Shown piece after piece: positions 1 through 6,231 of a DNA stretch of 6,763 nt (positions are counted from its first letter, which is position 1; each line of letters starts with the position of its first letter). The position numbers were made by a program, and so were the translations under genes. Location of the stretch: the NCBI GenBank assembly GCA_003554345.1, contig PWGE01000118.1, positions 1 to 6,763 on the forward strand. Direction: 5' to 3'. Below the pieces are notes generated by a model. It had not been told where the DNA came from, made no database searches, and saw only the letters and a program-made list of their open reading frames with translations. The DNA comes from T1SED10-198M sp003554345 [NCBI: Candidatus Sumerlaeota bacterium]. GTDB lineage: Bacteria > Sumerlaeota > T1SED10-198M.

Positions 1-1094
1 CCCTTAAGATCGAAAAACAGACTCCTACCAGGGGACTTGCTCTTTCTCTGCCCTGGAAAAAACGCATTCCCAAAAAACATATTCTCTTTTTTACCCGTCA
101 ACTTGGAGATTTAATTGAGGCTGGTGTGCCTCTTGTCAAAAGTATCGATATTATTGCGCAACAGGCAACTCATGCTGAATTTCACGATACTCTTTATGAT
201 ATTAAAATGTTTATTGAAGAGGGTGGAGCCCTTCATGAGGCTTTAAACCGGCACCCACGTCATTTTTCCCACCTTTACTGTGGTCTGGTGAAGGCAGGGG
301 AAACTGGTGGTTTTTTGCCGGAAGTGCTGGATCGACTTGCTGATTTGCTGGAACAGGAGGATGAACTCAAAGGTCAGATCCTTTCTTCTCTGGCCTATCC
401 TTCTATTATGATCGTGGTGGGATTGGCAGTAGTGGTTGTTCTTGTAACCTATGTGATTCCTAATTTTCAAAGAGTTTTTGTGGACCTGGGTCAGGATTTG
501 CCCTATCTGACACGCTTTGTGCTGGGTGTGAGTGGCTTCTTGCGTTCGAACCTGTTTTTTATCATCCTCGCTGTTGGAGCCCTCATCGTTCTCCTCAAAA
601 AGGTGGTTTCTCAGAAAAAAGTGCTCCTGCGGTTTCATCATTATTTGCTGGTTGCTCCTGTGCTCAGTACCCTGGTTTTAAGAAAAGAACTGGCTCAGTT
701 TTGCCGGACACTGCACGCCCTGTTGAAAAACGGTATTACTATTCTTCCTTCTCTGGAGATAGTGAAGGGTACTATTGAAAATAAAGCGTTATCAAAAGAA
801 ATTGAAAAGGTTCCCAAAAGGGTCAGTAAAGGTAAAAGACTCGCCGAATCGCTCAAAGAATGTCAGTACTTTCCATCGGTTATGGTTAATATGCTTTCAG
901 TGGCTGAAGAATCCGGACATATGGAAGACGTTCTCTTGAAACTTGCTAATAGCTACGATAAACAGGTGCAGCGTTACCTGAAAGTCCTGACCTCTTTAAT
1001 TGATCCCCTCATTATTATATTTATGGCTGTTATTGTCGGATTTATTGTTGCTGCCATGATTTTGCCATTATTTTCATTAAATGTGGGGATGTAG
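1..1094 (+). CDS. gspF: GspF, T2SS inner-membrane platform protein (5'-truncated)
   Basis: Polytopic inner-membrane protein of the T2SS platform; the family contacts the GspE ATPase and GspL and is thought to drive pseudopilin insertion. The frame is open from base 3 through the window edge, so the gene starts upstream. The GTG at 126 is an internal Val in the motif EAGVPLVKS, not a start. 363 residues are visible; the family is about 400, so roughly 40 N-terminal residues are missing. Two T2SSF repeats can be seen. The first begins with FTRQLGDLIEAGVPL and contains AGETGG (visible residues 98-103). The second begins near ELAQFCRTLHALLKNG and contains AEESGH (301-306). Likely membrane segments are at about 134-154, 184-199 and 335-355. 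The end, FIVAAMILPLFSLN, is typical for GspF. PilC of type IV pili is the close relative; the gspHIJK genes that follow decide for GspF. The stop TAG shares its G with the GTG start of the next gene. Confidence 0.95.
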   Translation, partial: LKIEKQTPTRGLALSLPWKKRIPKKHILFFTRQLGDLIEAGVPLVKSIDIIAQQATHAEFHDTLYDIKMFIEEGGALHEALNRHPRHFSHLYCGLVKAGETGGFLPEVLDRLADLLEQEDELKGQILSSLAYPSIMIVVGLAVVVVLVTYVIPNFQRVFVDLGQDLPYLTRFVLGVSGFLRSNLFFIILAVGALIVLLKKVVSQKKVLLRFHHYLLVAPVLSTLVLRKELAQFCRTLHALLKNGITILPSLEIVKGTIENKALSKEIEKVPKRVSKGKRLAESLKECQYFPSVMVNMLSVAEESGHMEDVLLKLANSYDKQVQRYLKVLTSLIDPLIIIFMAVIVGFIVAAMILPLFSLNVGM

Positions 1095-1696
1095 TGAAAA
1101 AAGAGGGTTTTACCTTACTTGAAATGCTTTTGGTTATCGTCCTGTTGGGGATTTTAACGGCTGTTACCCTTCCTAATTTTCGTATAGTGTATGGTGATAT
1201 CCGGGCTTCTTCTTTTGTCTATGAATTTACTTCCCGTGTTCAGCTCCTGAAAGGATTGAGCGTTTTGTATGATGAAGTGTTCAGCATAACCTTTTCACCT
1301 CCCGATACCTACGAGGTTGAATATTTCCTTGATGAAAGAGACCCCTTATATGAGGAAAAAAAACAACGCCTGCAGGGTGAAGAGGTCTTTAGAGAATACG
1401 AATTGCCTTCTCGCATGGAATTTTCTGAACTCGAATTGTTTGCTCCCGATGAAAAGTTTTTCAGGTTTTTATACCAGCTGCCCGAGTCTGAAGAGGGTGA
1501 CAAAAAACGCGTCTTTTTCTATCCTAACGGCACGTTTGATGCCGGGTATGTTTCCATTGAAGATAAACGGTTTCATCAAAAAATCACCCTTAATCTCATG
1601 GGAGAGGCGGGAAATATTTCATCTAAAACGGAAGTAATGAGAGAATGGCGAGAACAAGAAGAAGAAGATCCTTCTCACATAACAATATTTCGATAA
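1094..1696 (+). CDS. gspH: GspH-like minor pseudopilin (GspH/FimT family)
   Basis: Prepilin-type protein of 200 residues. The leader MKKEG is followed by FTLLEMLLVIVLLGILTAV: prepilin peptidase would cut after Gly5, and Glu10 is the conserved Glu at mature position 5. The hydrophobic N-helix covers about 6-27 and would anchor the protein in the inner membrane before assembly. The C-terminal part, RVFFYPNGTFDAGYVSI then HQKITLNLMGEAGNI, fits the end of the GspH/FimT domain (F-x-P-x-G, then a strand and a Gly turn). The Gly-rich, Pro-containing GspG continuation and its calcium loop are not seen, so I favour GspH although the gene sits where gspG often lies. A central acidic stretch (about 78-130) makes it somewhat longer than usual. 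The start is GTG, one base overlapping gspF, with GGGGA at 1085-1089 as a possible ribosome site. The acidic tail (REQEEEDPSH) overlaps gspI. The H assignment rests on motifs only. Confidence 0.8.
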   Translation: MKKEGFTLLEMLLVIVLLGILTAVTLPNFRIVYGDIRASSFVYEFTSRVQLLKGLSVLYDEVFSITFSPPDTYEVEYFLDERDPLYEEKKQRLQGEEVFREYELPSRMEFSELELFAPDEKFFRFLYQLPESEEGDKKRVFFYPNGTFDAGYVSIEDKRFHQKITLNLMGEAGNISSKTEVMREWREQEEEDPSHITIFR

Positions 1697-2151
1697 GATC
1701 GTTTGGCCGGGGCTCCATTCTTCTGGAGGTTCTGCTGGCAGTATTAATACTCAGTATTGCTATGGTTACCATTATCGGGAATTTTGTGCAGAGTTCTGCC
1801 CTGGCGTCTGAAACCGGTTACCATTTGCGGCTCTCCATGCTCCTGGAAACAAAACTGGAAGAGTTTTTTTCGCAGGATGTGATATATGAAAAGACAGAAA
1901 GGGGTAATTTCCCGGAGCCTTATGAAAACTGTAGTTATGAAGTGCGTATCATTGAAGAAGACAGGCGCTACAGGCATAATGAGTTCCCCGGTGACCTGCC
2001 TGAATTATTGCCCATGTACCGCATTGAATTGAAAATATCCGTGCCGGTGGGCAATCGGACCTATGATTTTGAAACTCATACGTATTACAATCATCTGGAT
2101 TTTCAGGACCAACCCCCTTATATGTTGAGGTTTAGACTCGATGAAGACTGA
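1645..2151 (+). CDS. gspI: GspI minor pseudopilin
   Basis: Prepilin-type protein of 168 residues; in known systems GspI nucleates the GspI-J-K tip of the pseudopilus. The processing site reads GRG|SILLEVLLAVLILS, with cleavage after Gly23 and Glu28 at mature position 5. The +1 residue is Ser rather than the usual Phe or Met. The membrane helix covers about 24-45. It is followed by a helix with LRLSMLLETKLEEFFSQ (62-78), matching the region in GspI where a conserved helix ends in a KLEE-like motif. The C-terminal half alternates beta-type strands (CSYEVRIIEED, YRIELKISV). ATG 1645 is the only ATG, GTG or TTG in frame before the processing site, which forces a 52-base overlap with gspH and a long, Arg-rich leader (RTRRRR). 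A weak purine-rich ribosome site (GAGAGA) precedes it. GspI rather than GspH is inferred from order and the post-helix motif. Confidence 0.85.
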   Translation: MARTRRRRSFSHNNISIRSFGRGSILLEVLLAVLILSIAMVTIIGNFVQSSALASETGYHLRLSMLLETKLEEFFSQDVIYEKTERGNFPEPYENCSYEVRIIEEDRRYRHNEFPGDLPELLPMYRIELKISVPVGNRTYDFETHTYYNHLDFQDQPPYMLRFRLDED

Positions 2152-3076
2152 ACGAGGCTTTACCCTTTTAGAAGTTCTTTTGAGTTCCCTGATCTTTACT
2201 ATAGTAATCCTGGCAGTTCTGGGAACCTATTCCATGCTAATGAATAACTATCGACTGGCTCGACATTACATTGAAACCACCAATCGGGCGCATAATATTT
2301 TTAACCATTTCCGTGAAAACCTGGTGAATGTATATCCGGAATATGAAAATGACCAGGAAGAGATGATGTACTCTCTTTTCCGTAACATTGAAGATGAATA
2401 TAATATTCCACGTAATGACGTGCGAGAGGATTTTATCTGGGATTTACAGCATTCCCATCGCTACCAGGAAGAGTCCGTTTACGGTTTTGCTGATCGTGAC
2501 TTTGGCGACTTTTCCTTCATGCTTGAAAGACACGAAAATAATTCCCTTGTTTCATTTTCGGTCTATAATAAGGCATATATGACAGCCCTTGATCTGGGAT
2601 TAAAACGACTTACCTATTTTGTGGATGACGACGTCTTATATTGCTATAAACAGCCGGTATATGCTCCTTTTCAGGATGTTGTTAAAAATTATTTTCGGGA
2701 TGCCTGGGAGTTGGAACGTGGAGAGTTGCTGCCCATTGCCGAAGGAGTAAGGGATTTCGAAATATTAGCCCACTATTATCGGGATTATGAATTTAAACAG
2801 GCTCAATCCTGGGATTCGAATGCTAATAAGCACGTCTTTCCTCCTTTGCCTGAAGAGGATATGATGGATATTACCGAGGATGAAGAACGTGACCTCTTTC
2901 CTGAAAGGGATGGTCTCCCCGTAGGGGTGACTATAAACATTCGTTTGTCGATGGATCCAGATGATCAGGATGGTCGCCTGTATTCCATGTATTATGATAT
3001 CCCCGTATCTATATCATCATGGTATGAGGATGAATATCGTTATGAGCATCTTTATGAAGAAACACCGTATCGATAA
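2141..3076 (+). CDS. gspJ: GspJ minor pseudopilin, enlarged and acidic
   Basis: Prepilin-type protein of 311 residues, larger than the roughly 200 of common GspJ proteins. The leader MKTERG is cut before FTLLEVLLSSLIFTIVILAV, with Glu11 at mature position 5 and a membrane helix at about 7-28. GspJ-like features follow: LKRLTYFVDDDVLYCYK (154-170), EGVRDFEILAHYYRD (201-215) with QSWDS (222-226), then LPVGVTINIRL (259-269). This matches the family pattern of a 'V..F.. Y' strand, a Trp-containing loop and a 'LP.aV.v.l' strand. Extra length lies in a polar region at about 60-125 and an acidic loop at 237-257 (11 of 21 residues Asp or Glu). The tail is rich in Tyr and Glu. ATG 2141 overlaps gspI by 11 bases and has GAGG at 2127-2130 as a ribosome site. 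In known systems GspJ joins GspI and GspK at the pseudopilus tip. Confidence 0.88.
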   Translation: MKTERGFTLLEVLLSSLIFTIVILAVLGTYSMLMNNYRLARHYIETTNRAHNIFNHFRENLVNVYPEYENDQEEMMYSLFRNIEDEYNIPRNDVREDFIWDLQHSHRYQEESVYGFADRDFGDFSFMLERHENNSLVSFSVYNKAYMTALDLGLKRLTYFVDDDVLYCYKQPVYAPFQDVVKNYFRDAWELERGELLPIAEGVRDFEILAHYYRDYEFKQAQSWDSNANKHVFPPLPEEDMMDITEDEERDLFPERDGLPVGVTINIRLSMDPDDQDGRLYSMYYDIPVSISSWYEDEYRYEHLYEETPYR

Positions 3077-4277
3077 TTTTTTCAAAAAAAGAACTTCAAA
3101 ATGCAGGGATGGTTATGCCCTGCTGGTGACAATGTGGGTGGTTTTTATATTTGCCCTGCTTGCTTCTACATACTTTTACCAGAGTTTTACCAGTGCCCGC
3201 CTGGTACAGAGCCAGTTTGACAGGTCCCGTGCTAAAAATCTGGCTATGATGGGAATTGCCCAGGGGGTTCTTGACCTTAAGAATGATAAAATCTGGGCAC
3301 GTTATGAAGGAGATGAAGAGTTCGATGGTATTGATGATCCCCGTAATTATGATGCCAAAAATAATGTCTGGTTTACCGAAGAGGAGTATCATCAGAAAAA
3401 TTATCCCTTTCAGGAAGAAGAACAGGGGTTTTTTGAAGTGCGGGTATATCCTCTTAACGACCGTTTGGATATTAATACGGCTCACTGGGAACTCCTTGAA
3501 ACATATTTCCTGCAGATTGGAAAATCCCGGGAGACAGCTGAGGAGCTTACCCGGGCTATTATCGATTGGAGGACTCCTGGAGATACGGTGATTGATAAGG
3601 ATGAGGATAAGATCGAGTACTATAATGAGGGAGAAGTGGATGATCCTGAATATGTCCCCTTCAACCGTGACTACAAGGTGATGGAAGAACTCCTTGAAGT
3701 GAAGGGAGTGACTCCAGAGCTCTTCTGGGGTATTGATGAAGATAACCAGGAAATTAAAAGACCTCTTCTTTTCAGACCTTTTGATTATTATACAGCTGAT
3801 GATGAACGTCAGATTCGTGAAAAAAGGGGTTTACTTGATGTATTTACAGTATATAATAGTGATAATAATAATATCAACGTGAATTTTGTGAGTGAATTCA
3901 TTTTAAAGGTAATGATAGATACAGAGACCGGTGACTCTCCCGCCGCTGCCACTGCTGCCGAACATCTCGTTGATTATAGAGAAGACAGGGATCAACGGGA
4001 TTACGAGAATGTAGTGCCTTATACCAGGCTGCGCGATCTGGAGTTTTCAGGTACTAATGTGCCTTCAGAAGTTGAGGATCAGCTTACTGTACGTTCTGAT
4101 CAGTTTCGTATTATTGCACGCGGTACCCGCGGCAGAGTGGATTATACCGTTGTTGCTGATGTGGAACGAAGCTGGGAGGAGATGCAGCTTGTTGATAACT
4201 GGGACAGAAAACATGATAGTAAGGTGGGGACCGGCTATTTTCCCGTAGTACGGGTGATTAATTGGACGGAAAAATGA
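3054..4277 (+). CDS. gspK: GspK tip pseudopilin
   Basis: Large minor pseudopilin of 407 residues (about 300-350 is common). It caps the pseudopilus tip in known systems. The leader MKKHRIDNFFKKRTSKCRDG would be cut before YALLVTMWVVFIFALLAS; mature position 5 is Val, and absence of Glu5 is typical of GspK. Then come ARLVQSQFDRSRAKNLAMMGI (48-68), a first helical domain motif DRLDINTAHWELLETY (136-151), ELTRAIIDWRTPGD (164-177), and a loop followed by VMEELLEVKGVTPELFWGI (209-227), all hallmarks of the GspK family. A second domain starts at LLDVFTVYNSDNNNINVNF (260-278). The tail RIIARGTRGRVDYTVVADVERS (352-373) is also family-like. I chose ATG 3054 (23-base overlap with gspJ); ATG 3042, 3030 and 3024 are in frame, and 3042 has a better ribosome site (GAGGA at 3026-3030), so four to ten extra residues are possible. 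The acidic loop DKDEDKIEYY (181-190) could bind calcium. Confidence 0.93.
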   Translation: MKKHRIDNFFKKRTSKCRDGYALLVTMWVVFIFALLASTYFYQSFTSARLVQSQFDRSRAKNLAMMGIAQGVLDLKNDKIWARYEGDEEFDGIDDPRNYDAKNNVWFTEEEYHQKNYPFQEEEQGFFEVRVYPLNDRLDINTAHWELLETYFLQIGKSRETAEELTRAIIDWRTPGDTVIDKDEDKIEYYNEGEVDDPEYVPFNRDYKVMEELLEVKGVTPELFWGIDEDNQEIKRPLLFRPFDYYTADDERQIREKRGLLDVFTVYNSDNNNINVNFVSEFILKVMIDTETGDSPAAATAAEHLVDYREDRDQRDYENVVPYTRLRDLEFSGTNVPSEVEDQLTVRSDQFRIIARGTRGRVDYTVVADVERSWEEMQLVDNWDRKHDSKVGTGYFPVVRVINWTEK

Positions 4278-5659
4278 AGGTATTTTTAGAAATACAAAAT
4301 CAGAAACTGTTTTTATATGCTTTGAAAACCGGGGGTGAGGATGCTTATACCCTCGAAAATCTCTATGAAGGCTCACTGGATACCCTCAAAGATGATGAGA
4401 CGATTAAAGAGGTAAGGAAAAAGCTTGATGCCGGACGGGTTCGTCGCTGTGAAGCTATTCTGGATAAAAAGTATGTTATTTCCCGTTTTTTTGTTTTGCC
4501 GGCGTCAAATCAGGAAGAAGCCAATCAGATGGTGCGCTTTGAATCTGTTAAACACCTTCCTTATGGTGCGGAAGAGTATTATCATAATCATATGGTGATG
4601 TCGTATGGTATCGATGGTGCTAAAATCCTTTTTGTGGCCGTAGAAAAAAATTTACTTGATAAGTATGTGGAAGCGGCTCGCGCGCTTAACCTGAAAATAG
4701 AAAATATTGAACTCGATATCCTTCTTCTGGCTCGCTATAACTCTCATCATGTTGAAGAACCACGGGAAAATGTTTTGTACCTGTACTTTTTCCCTTCTGG
4801 TTCTCAGTTGTATGTGGTCTTTGCCACTAAAGATGAGGTCCTTTTCTGGCGTTCTATTCAGCCCTTTTCCTTTGATTCGCTGAAAGAGGAATCCTTTTTT
4901 GATCGTTTGAATTCCCAGTTGAAGCTGAATTATGAATATCTCAAGCGTGAATATAAACTTGAAGTGAGCGAGTTGGTGGTTGTGGCACCTTCTTCGTGTA
5001 CTGAAATGATTGATATTAATTTTGTTTCTTCTGTAACCGTGGAGTCCTATTCTTTTCCTCTCGACCTCTCTGCCCCGGATATGAATGGCCGATTTCCCTT
5101 TATCTGTATGAAAGATCAGATACCTGCTGTTTCCGAAGAGCCCTATTTCTTGAATCTTCTTCCACAATATTACCTTGATTCTCTGTCTAAAAGTTATCGT
5201 ATCCGGCAGTATATTCATATGGGAATAGGCGTGACAATCTTACTGGGCGCAATAGCGTTTGGTTTGTATCATGTGCATCTTTCACACCGGGAAGCCCGTG
5301 ATAAATACCAGGAATTGGTTCGTCAGTATCGACCTCTGGCTGAAGAAATTGAAGAAAAACAGAATAGAATTAAAAATCTGCAAAGTGATATTCATACAGA
5401 GAATGACATCCTTACTATATTAGATAAAATTGCCACTATTGATACTATCAATGAGAAGATTGCCATTACCAGGGTGGAATACAGTAAAGGGGATACAGTG
5501 CGTATTGAAGGACAGGCTCTTACTCATCCTGATGCCATTGATTTTAGAGAAGAGTTGAGAGATCTGAATATCTTTCGGGAAGTTAATCCGCGTCCTACAC
5601 AGTATACCACACTCCATGGTGAAACAGTGCTTAGTTTTGAGTTCCATTGTGTGTTATGA
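4274..5659 (+). CDS. gspL: GspL, T2SS platform protein (PilM-PilN-like fusion)
   Basis: Bitopic platform protein of 461 residues that in known systems recruits GspE from the cytoplasm and pairs with GspM in the periplasm. Residues 1 to about 285 form an actin-like (PilM/GspL type) cytoplasmic domain, with FVLPASNQEEANQMVRFESV (73-92) and FVAVEKNLLDKYVEAARAL (120-138) as the clearest stretches. A glycine-rich nucleotide loop is not evident at the N-terminus, as is common for GspL. NLLPQ (294-298) resembles the INLLP motif that opens PilN. It is followed by a membrane segment at about 313-333, a probable coiled coil (336-375) and a small periplasmic alpha/beta domain (about 385-461) with DTVRIEGQALTHPDAIDFREEL, a PilN/GspL-like motif. 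ATG 4274 forms an ATGA overlap with the gspK stop. A TTG at 4262 is in frame but would add only four residues. GGA triplets at 4264-4266 and 4268-4270 may serve as ribosome site. Confidence 0.92.
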   Translation: MKVFLEIQNQKLFLYALKTGGEDAYTLENLYEGSLDTLKDDETIKEVRKKLDAGRVRRCEAILDKKYVISRFFVLPASNQEEANQMVRFESVKHLPYGAEEYYHNHMVMSYGIDGAKILFVAVEKNLLDKYVEAARALNLKIENIELDILLLARYNSHHVEEPRENVLYLYFFPSGSQLYVVFATKDEVLFWRSIQPFSFDSLKEESFFDRLNSQLKLNYEYLKREYKLEVSELVVVAPSSCTEMIDINFVSSVTVESYSFPLDLSAPDMNGRFPFICMKDQIPAVSEEPYFLNLLPQYYLDSLSKSYRIRQYIHMGIGVTILLGAIAFGLYHVHLSHREARDKYQELVRQYRPLAEEIEEKQNRIKNLQSDIHTENDILTILDKIATIDTINEKIAITRVEYSKGDTVRIEGQALTHPDAIDFREELRDLNIFREVNPRPTQYTTLHGETVLSFEFHCVL

Positions 5660-5682
5660 AAATAAGGAGATGGTCTAAATAA
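5656..5682 (+). other. Possible 8-codon bridging ORF between gspL and gspM
   Basis: An ATG overlapping the gspL stop (ATGA) opens a frame reading MKIRRWSK and stopping at TAA 5680-5682, two bases before the gspM start. It spans the whole gspL-gspM gap and contains the AAGGAGA ribosome site of gspM. It could let ribosomes that finish gspL continue to the gspM start, a translational-coupling device. So short an ORF can easily arise by chance, and no product function is claimed. Confidence 0.2.
5664..5670 (+). promoter_or_regulatory. Ribosome binding site of gspM
   Basis: AAGGAGA is the strongest Shine-Dalgarno match in the window. It lies 14 bases before ATG 5685, longer than the usual 5-10. 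The only nearer ATG (5670) reads Met-Val-stop, so 5685 stays the best start. The strong site fits a gap of 25 bases, where gspM cannot rely on direct stop-start overlap as the genes before it do. Confidence 0.6.
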
Positions 5683-5684
5683 CT

Positions 5685-6206
5685 ATGTTTCGTACCCGTC
5701 GTGAAAAAATACTTTTTATTGCTACTATTGTGGCAGGTATTGGCTTCTTCGTATATACAGGTGTTATTGAACCCATGATGGCAAATTTTATGACTACCAA
5801 TACCGAGGTATCTGTTCTGAAAACTGAACTGCAGGAATTAACAGCCAATCTGTCGGAAATTGATCAGATACAGCAGGAATATCAGGATATTGCTGATTAT
5901 GTAGAAGATGACCATCCCCGTTTGAACGATGACCTGGAACGAATGGTCTATAATATTTGCAGGCAGGCAGGTATTTCTAATCCTCCCATGGATCCTGTTG
6001 AGCGTCGTGCTATCGATGATGTTGAGGGCTATAAAAAGGCGAGTATACGTGTTAACTTTACGGGCGATTTCCAGAATTTGCTGCGTTTCCTGGAAGAGGT
6101 TAAAAAAGGGGCTTTTGTTGTAGAGTCCTTTAACGTGAGGGTGGGGAGTGATGGAAGAATGAATGTGACTGCCCGCCTCATGAGGATTGTTGATGTACAG
6201 GAATAA
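5685..6206 (+). CDS. gspM: GspM, T2SS platform protein (PilO-like)
   Basis: Single-pass inner-membrane protein of 173 residues, a usual length for GspM. It has a short basic cytoplasmic end (MFRTRREK), a membrane segment at about 9-28 and a periplasmic coiled coil (about 40-70, LKTELQELTANLSEIDQIQQ). A ferredoxin-like domain of the GspM/PilO type follows (about 80-173), with ICRQAGISNP (91-100), then IRVNFTGDFQNLLRFLEEV (121-139) and FVVESFNV (144-151). The family pattern 'v.G.f..ll.Fl..l' with a following strand is clear. In known systems GspM dimerises with GspL through such domains and stabilises GspL, consistent with its place directly after gspL. PilO is the type IV pilus equivalent; the neighbours favour GspM. 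The start is set by the ribosome site at 5664-5670 and by the basic N-terminus directly before the membrane helix; the next Met is already past it. Confidence 0.88.
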   Translation: MFRTRREKILFIATIVAGIGFFVYTGVIEPMMANFMTTNTEVSVLKTELQELTANLSEIDQIQQEYQDIADYVEDDHPRLNDDLERMVYNICRQAGISNPPMDPVERRAIDDVEGYKKASIRVNFTGDFQNLLRFLEEVKKGAFVVESFNVRVGSDGRMNVTARLMRIVDVQE

Positions 6207-6210
6207 AATA

Positions 6211-6231
6211 ATGCACTGGATATATAAATAA
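6211..6231 (+). other. Possible 6-codon bridging ORF between gspM and the next gene
   Basis: Four bases after the gspM stop an ATG opens MHWIYK and ends at TAA 6229-6231, whose last A is the first base of the next start codon (TAATG). It resembles the arrangement in the gspL-gspM gap and could support termination-reinitiation. It has no clear ribosome site of its own and may be chance. Confidence 0.18.

Noticed and set aside
126-128. GTG as a start codon for the gspF product
   Set aside because: The frame is open to the window edge, and the residues before it (FTRQLGDLIEAG) belong to the conserved start of the first T2SSF domain, so this is an internal Val codon.
2961-3053. Extension of gspK upstream to ATG 2961
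   Set aside because: This would overlap gspJ by 116 bases and add 31 residues before a leader that is already long; it does not look like a prepilin leader.
4652-5218. 188-codon minus-strand open frame opposite gspL
   Set aside because: It lies wholly inside a clear gspL gene, shows no recognisable motif and no good ribosome site; it is a shadow frame. The same holds for the other minus-strand frames (for example 243-641, 3096-3485 and 5838-6245).
6187-6230. Internal promoter in the AT-rich gspM-downstream gap
   Set aside because: TTGATG and TATATA-like pieces exist, but their spacing (about 25 bases) does not fit a sigma-70 type promoter.
1-6231. Type IV pilus operon instead of T2SS
   Set aside because: PilC, PilM-N and PilO resemblances are real, but GspK with its conserved domain motifs and the GspI and GspJ features identify a type II secretion system.
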